Of a DNA stretch of 64,000 nt, positions 1 to 8,130 are shown piece after piece; the stretch's first letter is position 1; each line of letters begins with the position of its first letter. The notes beneath the pieces are model-generated. The model saw only the letters and a program-made list of their open reading frames with translations, was not told the origin of the DNA and made no database searches. This DNA is from UBA7446 sp965656545 (GTDB lineage Bacteria; Bacteroidota; Bacteroidia; Flavobacteriales; Flavobacteriaceae), in contig CBFHKZ010000001.1 of the NCBI GenBank assembly GCA_965656545.1, positions 1-64,000 on the forward strand, read 5' to 3'. Made by a program: the position numbers and the translations under genes.

Positions 1-261
1 TTCATGTAATTTTTCTACAACAATTACTTTCTCAGGTGCAATTACTCTAACAGTATTTTTAAGCTGGGAATAAGCTGTTCTTACTAAAGATATTTTACTA
101 TCCTTTTTATGAATAGTGTTCCACAACAATATTGGGTGGTTTTTTATAAAAGTTGAAACCCTACCTCTATAGTCACCTATAGATACAGCATCACATTCCC
201 TAAGCTTGGAAGAAATATTGAACACCTCTGTGACCTTAGATCTTGACTTATTCTTACCCAT
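1..261 (-). CDS. Unknown protein, N-terminal 87 residues (runs off left edge)
   Basis: An open frame on the minus strand begins with ATG at 261 and stays open for 87 codons to the window edge, so only the N-terminal part is visible. It begins MGKNKSRSKV and is basic, with no signal peptide or membrane segment. I do not recognise the family. The base composition is AT-rich like the next genes, and it lies on the same block as the tyrosine recombinase, so it is probably part of the same accessory element. The remaining C-terminal part is outside the window. Confidence 0.5.
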   Translation of the reverse strand, partial: MGKNKSRSKVTEVFNISSKLRECDAVSIGDYRGRVSTFIKNHPILLWNTIHKKDSKISLVRTAYSQLKNTVRVIAPEKVIVVEKLHE

Positions 262-663
262 AATTATTTTTTGTATTAGACCAGAAGCTGTAAAGCTAAT
301 AAGGCAGTACCCCTCATTCCAAATTTTTAAACTTATAGATATTAACACCCATATCTGAAAAATGGGTGAAAATCATCAAAAATGAGGTTAATGAAATTGA
401 GTCAGCATCAATTGTGTTTAACACCCTGTAAATCAATTAGTTAAGATTATTGTTTCTATTGTTAATAACTTTTTAGGATCTGTATGTTAAATGCTCAAAG
501 TTTCCCAGTAAACTGCTCCCCACCTACAGCTTAAACGTGTGTTACCCCCTGTATGGTAAGCCAAAATTACCCATTTCATTGACTCTGGAGTTATTTTAGA
601 AATTGGAGCACATTAAAATATATATATAGCTAACATCCAATCCAATTTCCTTAACTTTATGAT
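262..663. other. AT-rich intergenic region with a small inverted repeat
   Basis: About 400 bases between a leftward partial gene and the rightward TPR gene. No convincing ORF was found on either strand. An inverted repeat CACCCAT/ATGGGTG (346-352 and 362-368, 9-base loop) could be an operator or a hairpin in a leader; this is inference only. The right end carries a degenerate -7 box for the TPR gene. Confidence 0.5.
652..659 (+). promoter_or_regulatory. Degenerate -7 box (TAACTTTA) for the TPR gene
   Basis: TAACTTTA matches the Bacteroidota TAnnTTTG element except for the last base and lies exactly 4 bases before the ATG at 664, the same spacing seen at lpxH, thiL, glyS and panD. It predicts an mRNA with almost no leader. 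Confidence 0.35.
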
Positions 664-1398
664 ATGAAAAAAGGTCTGTTTTTACTTCTTCTAATTCCAA
701 TGCTTAGTTTTAGTCAATCTAGTAGTGACTATTTTTTATTAGCTCTTGAAAAACAAAATAATGGGGATAATGAAGGCGCTTTGTTAGCTTACAACCAATC
801 CATAGCGTTGGATTCAATGGCTCCTGGCTCTTATTATAACAGAGCTGTAGTAAAATTTTTCCTTAAAGACTACAAAGGCTCTGTATTGGACTTTACCACC
901 ACAATTAGATTAAATCCTACTAATAATGAAGCATATTATAATAGAGCTGATGTAAAGGCCATACTAAAGGACTATAAAGGGGCTATTCAAGATTGTACTA
1001 AAGCTCTGGAGCTTGTTCCAACAGATTATTACACTTATTTTAATAGAGGACTGTATTATTCAAAAATATCTGATTTAAAAAATGCTATTGCTGATTATGA
1101 TAAAACAATTGGCTTAAGTTCTAAGTTTATTCCTGCCTACAGACAAAGAGGTGTTGCCTACTCTAAGTTGAAGAATTATAAATCTTCTTTAAAGGATTTT
1201 AATGTTGTAATTAGCTATTATTCTGGTAACTTTGAAGGTATTGATGATAATAACCCAAACAATAAATCAGGCGATTATTTTAATAGAGCAGTGGCAAAAT
1301 TAAATCTGGGGGATAAAATAGGTGCTTGTAAAGATGCAGAAATGGCTGAAGAGTTAGGCTATCCAATACACAAACTCAAGGACTTTTCCTGTAAATAG
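664..1398 (+). CDS. Secreted tetratricopeptide-repeat protein
   Basis: 244 residues. Residues 1-17 form a signal peptide (MKK, then a leucine-rich stretch ending SFS). The rest holds about five consecutive TPR units of 34 residues, with the typical YYNRA, KAILKDYKGAIQDCTKALEL and YFNRGLYYSKI patterns; the last unit is separated by a polar insertion (DDNNPNNKS). TPR proteins act as protein-binding scaffolds; nothing shows the partner, so no specific role is assigned. It is AT-rich and lies in the accessory block next to the integrase, convergent with the following unknown gene (9 bases apart). Confidence 0.75.
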   Translation: MKKGLFLLLLIPMLSFSQSSSDYFLLALEKQNNGDNEGALLAYNQSIALDSMAPGSYYNRAVVKFFLKDYKGSVLDFTTTIRLNPTNNEAYYNRADVKAILKDYKGAIQDCTKALELVPTDYYTYFNRGLYYSKISDLKNAIADYDKTIGLSSKFIPAYRQRGVAYSKLKNYKSSLKDFNVVISYYSGNFEGIDDNNPNNKSGDYFNRAVAKLNLGDKIGACKDAEMAEELGYPIHKLKDFSCK

Positions 1399-1407
1399 AA
1401 TGTACTT

Positions 1408-2058
1408 TCAAAAAGGAGGGTATTTATCTATTATGGATTTAAACCTTAGATCTTCCTTAAATTGACTCTGATAATCTTTTTTGTTATAATCTTGCCCTCT
1501 TTTTTGTAATTCTAATTTCCTTTTCTGTTTGCTCCAATGCTCTCTCTTTTCCTCTGACCAAAACTCATCTGGATGAGGCAGTCCTTTAGGACTAATTTTT
1601 ACAAGATCATTGGCTGATTTAAAATAGTATGAGTAATTAATTTCAAGTTTTGACACGTCTATTGGGCCTTGCCCAGCAATATTTAAAAGTTTATTAATAA
1701 GCTCATTTCTCTCCTCAGTTGAATTGGTATAAAACCTTAGTTCAATAAATGGCAGCTGTTTTATTACCCACCCATTTGTAAACTCTAGCTCTAATTTTAT
1801 AATGTTGTAGGGTTTATTACTAAAATATTCTATTAGCTCAGCTGTATTTTTATGAAGCTTACGCATCTTCCTAATGGGGTGTTTGGTGTTTTTGCGCTGT
1901 CTAATGCCATTATCAACTTGGTAATATATTGTCCTATTTTTAATTTCTAAATCTTTAAAATGTAAAAGTAGCCACAAGTTTCTTATGGTATCAACTCCTA
2001 AGCTAAAGCTTTTGTGGTCTGAGTAGAGTTGAATATTATTAATTAAAAATAACCACAT
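1408..2058 (-). CDS. Unknown protein of the accessory block
   Basis: 216 residues, not recognised. No clear signal peptide or membrane segment; the N-terminus is rather hydrophobic (MWLFLINN), the middle is mixed, and the C-terminal third is strongly charged (EEKREHWSKQKRKLELQKRG), suggesting a helical nucleic-acid- or protein-binding tail. It is divergent from the gene at 2083 with only 24 bases between the start codons and ends 9 bases from the TPR gene, so the three genes look like one small accessory cassette. Function cannot be assigned. Confidence 0.55.
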   Translation of the reverse strand: MWLFLINNIQLYSDHKSFSLGVDTIRNLWLLLHFKDLEIKNRTIYYQVDNGIRQRKNTKHPIRKMRKLHKNTAELIEYFSNKPYNIIKLELEFTNGWVIKQLPFIELRFYTNSTEERNELINKLLNIAGQGPIDVSKLEINYSYYFKSANDLVKISPKGLPHPDEFWSEEKREHWSKQKRKLELQKRGQDYNKKDYQSQFKEDLRFKSIIDKYPPF

Positions 2059-2070
2059 TCTTTTTTTTTT

Positions 2071-2078
2071 TAAATTTA
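2071..2078 (+). promoter_or_regulatory. Degenerate -7 box (TAAATTTA), 4 bases before ATG
   Basis: TAAATTTA differs from TAnnTTTG only in the last base and ends 4 bases before the ATG at 2083. It fits the leaderless arrangement seen repeatedly in this window. Confidence 0.35.
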
Positions 2079-2082
2079 CATA

Positions 2083-2790
2083 ATGAAACGTTTAATTTTA
2101 CTTCTTTTTGTTGTCAATCTTAGTTTTAGCCAAACTTACAGAGTAAAAACTGAATATGACCCTTGGTTGGATGTTTATAATTCAACAGTGACAAAAGAAA
2201 ACAATAGTACTCCTTATGGTAGACCAGCATACAAACCTGAAATAAAATCATTTGTACCTAATTATGAATTACTGAACAGTACCCTTAATAAAAGAGAAGA
2301 AAATTATGAAAATAATTGGAGATTAGTTAACAGCGCATACAGTCAAGTAATGAAGGAAAAACTAATAAGTAAAACTGGTATGGCTAATTTAGAAAGTTGG
2401 CAAAATCACATTGAAAAGTTTTTAAAAAACTTAAATGTTGATTGGTCTGTAAACAAAAACTATGCATTACAAACCAGAAAATGGATTTTGAGTATATATG
2501 AATATGAAAGTATTAAAAGTGAAATTATGCTTTTGAATGCTATAAATGAAAATTGGAATAGAATAAAAAAGAAATATCCAAATAGTTTTCATAAGAATGC
2601 AGCCTTTGTTCTTTTAGATAATTCTAATCCAGATTTAGAAAAAATATGGAAAAGAGCAGTGGACCCTTTGATGGAACTCGGTCAAATTGAGGACAATGGA
2701 ATAATGTCTTCAATTGACGGCGTTGGTCAAAAAGATTCTTATTTGGCTAAAAAAATCCTTGAAATTGGGTATAAGTACAAATTATTTTGA
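2083..2790 (+). CDS. Secreted protein of unknown function
   Basis: 235 residues. Residues 1-16 are a signal peptide (MKRLILLLFVVNLSFSQ), very similar in style to that of the TPR protein at 664. The mature part is polar and mostly helical in appearance, rich in N, K, W and Y, with no repeats or known catalytic motif that I can see. The stop codon at 2788-2790 abuts the stop codon of the convergent recombinase gene at 2791. AT-rich, part of the accessory block. Function unknown. Confidence 0.6.
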   Translation: MKRLILLLFVVNLSFSQTYRVKTEYDPWLDVYNSTVTKENNSTPYGRPAYKPEIKSFVPNYELLNSTLNKREENYENNWRLVNSAYSQVMKEKLISKTGMANLESWQNHIEKFLKNLNVDWSVNKNYALQTRKWILSIYEYESIKSEIMLLNAINENWNRIKKKYPNSFHKNAAFVLLDNSNPDLEKIWKRAVDPLMELGQIEDNGIMSSIDGVGQKDSYLAKKILEIGYKYKLF

Positions 2791-3852
2791 TTAAACCATA
2801 GGCATATCCTCTTCTTTTAATTTAGCTATTTCTAAACCTCTTAAATAAGTTAAAGATACATTTATAGATGAATGTCCCATAGCTTTTTGTAGCTTGGTTA
2901 TTGAGCCTGTACGCTTGAATATTTCTATAGCCCCTGTGTGTCTAAAAGAATAAAGTGTTTGGCCTTGTTTAAGAAGCTTTGTTTGTTTCTTATATCTGCT
3001 CCACAGCGTTTTGAAATAGTCTGGGTTCCTACTATTCTGCTCCCCAGTAAAGATGTTGTCATATAAACCTTTTGGATTTAAGTAGAACTTTATAAAACCA
3101 GGCACTGGTACAATTCTGTTTCTACCTGACTTATTTCTAAATCCAGAAAGTGTAATGTAACTTAAGTCATTAGAGAAATCTCCCCATGTCAACTCCCTCA
3201 CTTCCCTATGTGGTCTTAATAAACAACCATAAGTTAATAAACAACACAAATGAAGGTGTTTATTAAAGGCTTTTATATCCTCTAATATAGTAGCAATATC
3301 ATCAAAGGGTTTGTGCAAAACAGCCTTGGATTTCTTGCTCTTTATTTCTGTCATTGGATTGTGCTCCAAACCTAAGGATACAGCCTCATTTATAAGCACA
3401 TTTAGATGTCTTTTAAGGGTGTTGTGAGAAACTCCAGAGCAATACCTTGAAAGAATATTTTTTAGCCCTCTAACAGAGAGTTTTGAAGAGCCTATTTCTT
3501 GCTTTAAACAGTTAAAACTAAACTGTAACATAGCCTTGTATTTCTTGGAATAATCACCAGCTAGTTTTGAATCCAATGCTTGTTTGATATAATCAATATC
3601 TGAGAGCTTACCAGTCACCACATTTGAGGATCTGTAGGATAGTAAAACACCACCATTTAAAAGGTAGCTGTAAATCTCAGCAGCTAGAACTTTAGCAATG
3701 GATAATCTTTGGTCAAGAGGATAGGAATTAGGATCTGTGGTTGAGTTGATTCTCTTGCCATTGTAAAGTCTGTATCTCTTACCACCAATGTAAAAGGATA
3801 CAAATACTTTATTTAAAGAATCAGTATGAACTTTAGGAAATTGTAGTGTCAT
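2791..3852 (-). CDS. Tyrosine recombinase / integrase
   Basis: 353 residues. The C-terminal catalytic domain shows the family residues: an arginine in CLLRPHREVREL (R213 or R216), the box YSFRHTGA (R304, H305), MGHSS (H327) and the nucleophile Y336 in SLTYLRGLE. Residues about 80-180 look like the helical core-binding (SAM-like) domain; the first 75 residues resemble an arm-binding region. Such enzymes integrate and excise mobile elements at att sites. The gene reads away from a tRNA-Ala fragment that begins about 70 bases upstream of its start, the classic position for an integrase at the end of an island. The element must extend to the left, off the window. Confidence 0.9.
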   Translation of the reverse strand: MTLQFPKVHTDSLNKVFVSFYIGGKRYRLYNGKRINSTTDPNSYPLDQRLSIAKVLAAEIYSYLLNGGVLLSYRSSNVVTGKLSDIDYIKQALDSKLAGDYSKKYKAMLQFSFNCLKQEIGSSKLSVRGLKNILSRYCSGVSHNTLKRHLNVLINEAVSLGLEHNPMTEIKSKKSKAVLHKPFDDIATILEDIKAFNKHLHLCCLLTYGCLLRPHREVRELTWGDFSNDLSYITLSGFRNKSGRNRIVPVPGFIKFYLNPKGLYDNIFTGEQNSRNPDYFKTLWSRYKKQTKLLKQGQTLYSFRHTGAIEIFKRTGSITKLQKAMGHSSINVSLTYLRGLEIAKLKEEDMPMV

Positions 3853-3922
3853 TTGACAGTGCTTAGACAGTTAAACTTAATTATCTGTACAATACGCTGT
3901 AAATGAGTGATTTATGAAAGGG

Positions 3923-3971
3923 GACCTCTTGACTGCCAGTCAAGCGCTCTAGCCAACTGAGCTACATCCCC
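3923..3971 (-). tRNA. Truncated tRNA-Ala(GGC), 5' half only
   Basis: Minus-strand reading gives an acceptor strand GGGGATG (3971-3965), TA, a D-arm GCTC...GAGC, and a perfect anticodon stem-loop CTTGA-CTGGCAG-TCAAG with anticodon GGC (3937-3935), followed by the variable region AGGTC. After this the sequence goes to CCCTTTCATAAATC with no T-arm (no GGTTC) and no 3' acceptor strand. The break lies on the side of the integrase gene, so the tRNA was probably split by integration; the missing half would be at the far end of the element. As it stands the gene should not be functional. Confidence 0.7.
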
Positions 3972-3994
3972 TATTACTTCAATGTTCGTTCCCC

Positions 3995-4042
3995 ACCCGT
4001 ACCGAACGTTACGTTCGGGCGGGTAGCCAACTGAGCCCCGCC
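3995..4042. repeat. GC-rich double hairpin with a copy of the tRNA D-arm
   Basis: Two overlapping inverted repeats. First: ACCCG+CCGAACG (3995-4008) pairs with CGTTCGG+CGGGT (4012-4024). Second: GGCGGG (4018-4023) pairs with CCCGCC (4037-4042), and its 13-base loop (4024-4036) is identical to the D-arm core of the neighbouring tRNA-Ala fragment (TAGCCAACTGAGC on the plus strand, also at 3950-3962). It is GC-rich in an AT-rich setting. It may be a dispersed palindromic repeat or recombination debris; it has no run of T that would make it a standard terminator. Confidence 0.5.
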
Positions 4043-4099
4043 AGAATGACTTGTCGGGAGTACAGCCCCAATTAAAGCAAAAATAAACCATTTTTTGTT

Positions 4100-4876
4100 C
4101 TATTGCTTTATTAAGGCAGATAAATAGCTAGGCAAGGCAGCAATAGACGCCATAATACCATCGGGCGTAATTGGACTTTGTTCCAGCAGTGCTTTCCGAT
4201 ACTTACCTGTTTGCACCAATACCGCATGATAGCCCGCATTTTGGGCACCATCAATATCATTGATTAAGTCATCACCCACCATAAGCAATTCATTTGCAGC
4301 CGCCTTTAAAAGCGCACTACCCATCTCAAAAAAAGCAGCGTTGGGCTTGCCCACTACATGCGCCTTTTTTCCTGTAGCATGCTCCAGTGCCGCCACAAAA
4401 GCACCACTGTCTAGCATCAGTCCTTTGTCGGTTTGAAAATAACGCCCCTTGTGTAGTGCAATCAGCTCAGCGCCTTCAAGCAGTTGATTCATTAAGCTGT
4501 TTAGCAAATCGTAATCCCAATCGTTGCCAATGTCGCCAACAACAATCGCTTCTGGATCGTCCTCAACAGAAGGCGGATAGTCGGCTTGTGCAGCCTCAGC
4601 CAGCACCAATCTACAGCGAGTCAGCCCCATTTTTTGTAGCTGTAGGACGCCTGCATAGTTGGCACTCAACAATTCATTTTCGCTAATGTTAAGACCCAAA
4701 TGTTGGAGTTTAGCAACAAGCGCACTTCTAGACAAGGTGGTATTGTTTGTTACAAAACGATATCCAATACCCTGTGCACCTAGCCAAGCAAGGGTTTCGT
4801 TTCCGCCAGGAACCAATTTGTCCCCCACATAAAACACCCCATCTAAATCAAACAATACGCCTTTAATGGATTTCAT
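4100..4876 (-). CDS. HAD-superfamily phosphatase, subfamily IIA (NagD/LHPP-like)
   Basis: 258 residues. HAD motif I is FDLDGVFY (nucleophile D10, acid D12), motif II is FVTNNTT (threonine/asparagine binding phosphate), and motif IV is MVGDDLINDIDGA near residues 200-210, with a conserved lysine in VVGKPNAAFF before it. The long cap between motifs II and III is typical of class IIA enzymes such as NagD and LHPP, which dephosphorylate small phosphorylated compounds; the real substrate cannot be read from the sequence. The gene is divergent from the enoyl-CoA hydratase gene, whose promoter lies between them. Confidence 0.85.
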   Translation of the reverse strand: MKSIKGVLFDLDGVFYVGDKLVPGGNETLAWLGAQGIGYRFVTNNTTLSRSALVAKLQHLGLNISENELLSANYAGVLQLQKMGLTRCRLVLAEAAQADYPPSVEDDPEAIVVGDIGNDWDYDLLNSLMNQLLEGAELIALHKGRYFQTDKGLMLDSGAFVAALEHATGKKAHVVGKPNAAFFEMGSALLKAAANELLMVGDDLINDIDGAQNAGYHAVLVQTGKYRKALLEQSPITPDGIMASIAALPSYLSALIKQ

Positions 4877-4898
4877 AACCTATCAATCGTTTATTCCG

Positions 4899-4906
4899 TA
4901 TTTTTG
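4899..4906 (+). promoter_or_regulatory. -7 promoter box TATTTTTG for the enoyl-CoA hydratase gene
   Basis: A perfect TAnnTTTG element 23 bases before the ATG at 4930. It places the transcription start at about 4910, which rules against the TTG codon at 4912 as the start of translation and supports ATG 4930. Confidence 0.55.
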
Positions 4907-4929
4907 CCTCGTTGCTTAACAACAAAGAT

Positions 4930-5703
4930 ATGGGGAATCAACACATAAATGAAGGAGTACATGTGCACAATGTAGCTGCTGTAGCTACCATTAGCTTTGC
5001 ACACCCCAAGCACAATTGTTTTCCGCAAGCACAATTAAAAGCACTCACCGCAGCCATTGACACTTGCGCTCAAGACGATACCGTTCGAGTAATATTATTG
5101 CAAAGCGATCCCACAAAGGCCTTTTGTGCTGGCGCATCTTTTGATGAACTATTAGCCGTACAAACACCCCAGCAAGGCAAAAGCTTTTTTATGGGTTTTG
5201 CCAATCTAATAAATGCCATGCGCCTGTGTTCCAAGCCCATTGTTGGCCGTATTCACGGAAAGGCAATCGGTGGAGGTGTGGGCATCGTAGCAGCATGTGA
5301 TTATGCCATTGCGACTACTAGCGCAGCCGTACGTCTTTCAGAACTGGCTATAGGGATTGGTCCTTTTGTGATTGCACCTGCCGTAGCTCGTAAAATGGGG
5401 TCAGCCGCACTTGCTTCTTTAGCACTGCAACCGAAAGAATGGAAAACAGCTGCATGGGCCTTATCACAAGGGTTGTATGCAGAAGTACACCCTGATTTTG
5501 AAACCGCCAATAGCGCTGCTATGGCCTTGGCAAAACAGCTCGCAACCTATGCGGCAGATGCCGTAGCCGAACTCAACAAAACCCTTTGGGCAGACACCGA
5601 CCATTGGGCCGAATTACTACCAAATAACGCCGAAATTTCTGGGCGGCTCTTATTGCTTCCAGAAACACAAGCCACTCTCAAACAGCTTAAATCAAACACA
5701 TGA
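4930..5703 (+). CDS. Enoyl-CoA hydratase/isomerase family protein
   Basis: 257 residues from ATG 4930. Crotonase fold: the two oxyanion-hole segments are AFCAGASFDEL and GKAIGGGVGIVAACDYAIA, and the acidic residue of SELAIGIGPF sits where the family's second catalytic glutamate normally lies. Such enzymes hydrate or isomerise enoyl-CoA in fatty-acid or amino-acid breakdown (for example methylglutaconyl-CoA hydratase); the exact substrate is unknown. An alternative TTG start at 4912 lies at or before the likely transcription start. The stop codon overlaps the start of the next gene by four bases (ATGA), so the two are translationally coupled. Confidence 0.85.
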   Translation: MGNQHINEGVHVHNVAAVATISFAHPKHNCFPQAQLKALTAAIDTCAQDDTVRVILLQSDPTKAFCAGASFDELLAVQTPQQGKSFFMGFANLINAMRLCSKPIVGRIHGKAIGGGVGIVAACDYAIATTSAAVRLSELAIGIGPFVIAPAVARKMGSAALASLALQPKEWKTAAWALSQGLYAEVHPDFETANSAAMALAKQLATYAADAVAELNKTLWADTDHWAELLPNNAEISGRLLLLPETQATLKQLKSNT

Positions 5704-6149
5704 GCAACATTCGCATCACCAAAAGTTTTTCATTCGAAACAGGCCACGCCCTTTATGGCTATGATGGCTTGTGTAAAAACGTACATGGACACAGCTATAA
5801 ACTGGATGTTACGGTCATTGGCACACCCATAAAGGACAGCAACAATGTTAAGTTTGGAATGGTCATTGACTTTAAAGACCTCAAGAAAATAGTAAAATCC
5901 GAAATCGTAGAAGTTTTTGACCACGCTACGGTATTTAATCAAAACACCCCACACGTGAAATTAGCCAAAACCCTAGCGGATAGCGGGCATAAAGTTTTGT
6001 TGGTAGACTACCAACCTACGAGTGAAGAAATGATCATCGATTTTGCAACTAAAATAAAGGCAAAACTGCCCAATTCCATCCAACTACATCATTTGCGTTT
6101 GCAAGAAACGGCCACCTCTTTTGCAGAGTGGTTCGCTGCAGACCAGTAA
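5700..6149 (+). CDS. 6-carboxy/6-pyruvoyl-tetrahydropterin synthase family (QueD-like)
   Basis: 149 residues. Zinc ligands: His in FETGHAL and the two His of the C-x3-HGH motif (CKNVHGHSY), in which the cysteine is catalytic; the later YQPTSEEMIIDFA segment is the family's substrate-binding PTxE box. QueD converts dihydroneopterin triphosphate to 6-carboxytetrahydropterin for queuosine/7-deazaguanine synthesis; the related PTPS makes 6-pyruvoyl-tetrahydropterin. The motif alone does not decide between them. ATGA overlap with the upstream hydratase gene shows co-transcription, although no functional link is evident. Confidence 0.85.
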   Translation: MSNIRITKSFSFETGHALYGYDGLCKNVHGHSYKLDVTVIGTPIKDSNNVKFGMVIDFKDLKKIVKSEIVEVFDHATVFNQNTPHVKLAKTLADSGHKVLLVDYQPTSEEMIIDFATKIKAKLPNSIQLHHLRLQETATSFAEWFAADQ

Positions 6150-6153
6150 TTCG

Positions 6154-6161
6154 TACTTTTG
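6154..6161 (+). promoter_or_regulatory. -7 promoter box TACTTTTG, 4 bases before lpxH start
   Basis: A perfect TAnnTTTG element ending 4 bases before ATG 6166. If used, transcription begins at or within a base or two of the A of the start codon, giving a leaderless lpxH mRNA. It also argues against the far upstream alternative start at 6121. Confidence 0.55.
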
Positions 6162-6165
6162 CATT

Positions 6166-6924
6166 ATGAATATACCCGAGGGTAAAAAAGTATACTTCGC
6201 TTCTGACAATCACCTGGGCGCACCCACAGCCGAGAAAAGCCGCACACGCGAAAAGCAGTTTGTTGCTTGGTTGGATAGCGTCAAAAAAGATGCAGCCGCC
6301 ATTTATCTTATGGGTGATTTATTTGATGTTTGGATTGAATACAGGCGTGTTGTTCCCAAGGGATTTGTGCGTGTATTGGGCAAACTAGCCGAACTTACCG
6401 ATAGCGGTATTCCCATCTATTTCTTTGTGGGCAACCACGACATGTGGATGAAGGGGTATTTTGAAGAAGAACTGGGCATTCCCGTCTATTACGAGCCCCA
6501 AGAAATTACACTCAATAACAAGAAATTGTTTATTGGTCACGGAGACGGATTAGGCCCTGGCGACAAGGGATATAAGCGTATGAAAAAGGTATTTTCCAAC
6601 AAATTAATGCAATTCATGTTCCGTTGGATTCATCCAGATTTAGGCTTGCGTTTCGCACAATACCTTTCGCTTAGAAACAGATTGATATCAGGAGACGAAG
6701 ACAAGAAATACGACGGACCAGACAGTGAATGGCTGGTGCACTATTGCCGAAAAAAACTAGAAACTAGAGACCTAGACTATTTTGTGTTTGGCCACCGTCA
6801 TTTGCCGCTTGATATTGAGCTGCCTAAAAATGCCCGTTATATCAATTTGGGCGACTGGATTGAGTACAACACTTACGCCGTCTTTGACGGAGATAAACTG
6901 ACCCTTACCACTTGGGATGATTGA
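6166..6924 (+). CDS. lpxH: UDP-2,3-diacylglucosamine pyrophosphatase (lipid A synthesis)
   Basis: 252 residues from ATG 6166. Calcineurin-like metallophosphatase with the dimetal motifs in order: SDNHLG, GDLFDVW, GNHD, GHGDGLGPGD and GHRHLPLDIEL. LpxH removes UMP from UDP-2,3-diacylglucosamine to give lipid X, at the inner face of the cytoplasmic membrane. The start was chosen because the frame upstream (from 6121) overlaps the queD-like gene and because a -7 box sits just before ATG 6166. The end overlaps hflX by 8 bases. Confidence 0.88.
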   Translation: MNIPEGKKVYFASDNHLGAPTAEKSRTREKQFVAWLDSVKKDAAAIYLMGDLFDVWIEYRRVVPKGFVRVLGKLAELTDSGIPIYFFVGNHDMWMKGYFEEELGIPVYYEPQEITLNNKKLFIGHGDGLGPGDKGYKRMKKVFSNKLMQFMFRWIHPDLGLRFAQYLSLRNRLISGDEDKKYDGPDSEWLVHYCRKKLETRDLDYFVFGHRHLPLDIELPKNARYINLGDWIEYNTYAVFDGDKLTLTTWDD

Positions 6925-8128
6925 AAATAAAGAACACGATTACGAATATGCCGTATTGGTAGGCATCATCAATCAGGAGCAATCCGCACAGCAAGTCAGT
7001 GACTATATGGACGAGTTGGCTTTTTTGACCTTGACCGCAGGAGGTGAGGTAAAAAAACGCTTTACACAAAAGCTAGACACCCCACACCCAAAGACCTTTA
7101 TCGGAAGCGGAAAAATGGAAGACGTGCGTGCTTATGTCAAAACACATGACATCAGCACCGTTGTTTTTGACGACGAGCTAACACCTGCCCAGCAGGCCAA
7201 TATAGAAGAACTATTAAAGTGTAAGATTTTAGACCGCACCGGATTAATCTTAGACATATTTGCGCAACGCGCCAAGACCAGCTATGCGCGCACCCAAGTG
7301 GAGTTGGCACAATATCAATATTTACTCCCTAGACTAAAGGGATTGTGGACGCACTTGGAACGTCAACGCGGTGGTATTGGTATGCGTGGTCCTGGTGAAA
7401 CGGAAATTGAAACCGATCGACGAATTGTCCGTGACAAAATATCCTTATTAAAGAAAAAACTCACCACCATAGACCGTCAGATGGCAACCCAACGAGGCAA
7501 CCGAGGATCGCTGATTCGTGTAGCATTGGTGGGGTATACCAATGTGGGAAAATCTACCTTGATGAACGTGCTTAGTAAAAGTGACGTGTTTGCCGAAAAC
7601 AAGCTCTTTGCCACTTTAGACACCACCGTTCGCAAGGTTGTGATTGGTAACCTCCCTTTTTTACTATCCGACACTGTTGGATTTATCCGCAAGCTGCCAA
7701 CGCAGCTCGTAGAGAGTTTTAAAAGCACCCTTGACGAGGTACACGAGGCTGATTTGTTGCTGCATGTAGTCGATATTGCCCACCCACAGTTTGAGGCGCA
7801 TATTGCTTCGGTAAACGAACTGCTGGCAGAGCTAAAGGTTCAGGACAAGCCCACGTTGATGGTTTTTAACAAAATCGATGCCTATAAGGCCGAAGCCTAT
7901 GATGAAACGGATCTAGTCCTTGAGCGTGGCAGCGAACACTACAGTTTGGAAGAGTGGAAAGAAACATGGATGTCCAAAACGGAAGGACATGCTGTGTTTG
8001 TTTCAGCTGCCAAAAAAACCAATATGGAATATTTTCGGAATCGTGTGTATCAAAAAGTACGTGAACAACACATTACGCGCTTTCCCTTCAATCACTTTTT
8101 GTATCCAGAAATAGAAGTGGAGGAGTAA
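6917..8128 (+). CDS. hflX: Ribosome-associated GTPase HflX
   Basis: 403 residues. The N-terminal HflX domain (to about 180) ends in the glycine-rich RGGIGMRGPGETEIE signature that precedes a coiled segment; the G domain follows with G1 GYTNVGKSTL, G3 DTVGFI and G4 NKID. HflX splits stalled or heat-damaged 70S ribosomes. It overlaps the end of lpxH by 8 bases, so both should be on one transcript. It converges on the DUF3078 gene with only two bases between stop codons. Confidence 0.93.
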   Translation: MIENKEHDYEYAVLVGIINQEQSAQQVSDYMDELAFLTLTAGGEVKKRFTQKLDTPHPKTFIGSGKMEDVRAYVKTHDISTVVFDDELTPAQQANIEELLKCKILDRTGLILDIFAQRAKTSYARTQVELAQYQYLLPRLKGLWTHLERQRGGIGMRGPGETEIETDRRIVRDKISLLKKKLTTIDRQMATQRGNRGSLIRVALVGYTNVGKSTLMNVLSKSDVFAENKLFATLDTTVRKVVIGNLPFLLSDTVGFIRKLPTQLVESFKSTLDEVHEADLLLHVVDIAHPQFEAHIASVNELLAELKVQDKPTLMVFNKIDAYKAEAYDETDLVLERGSEHYSLEEWKETWMSKTEGHAVFVSAAKKTNMEYFRNRVYQKVREQHITRFPFNHFLYPEIEVEE

Positions 8129-8130
8129 GT

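Noticed and set aside
4912..4929. TTG start for the enoyl-CoA hydratase
   Set aside because: The -7 box at 4899-4906 puts the transcription start at about this point; ATG 4930 gives the normal N-terminus.
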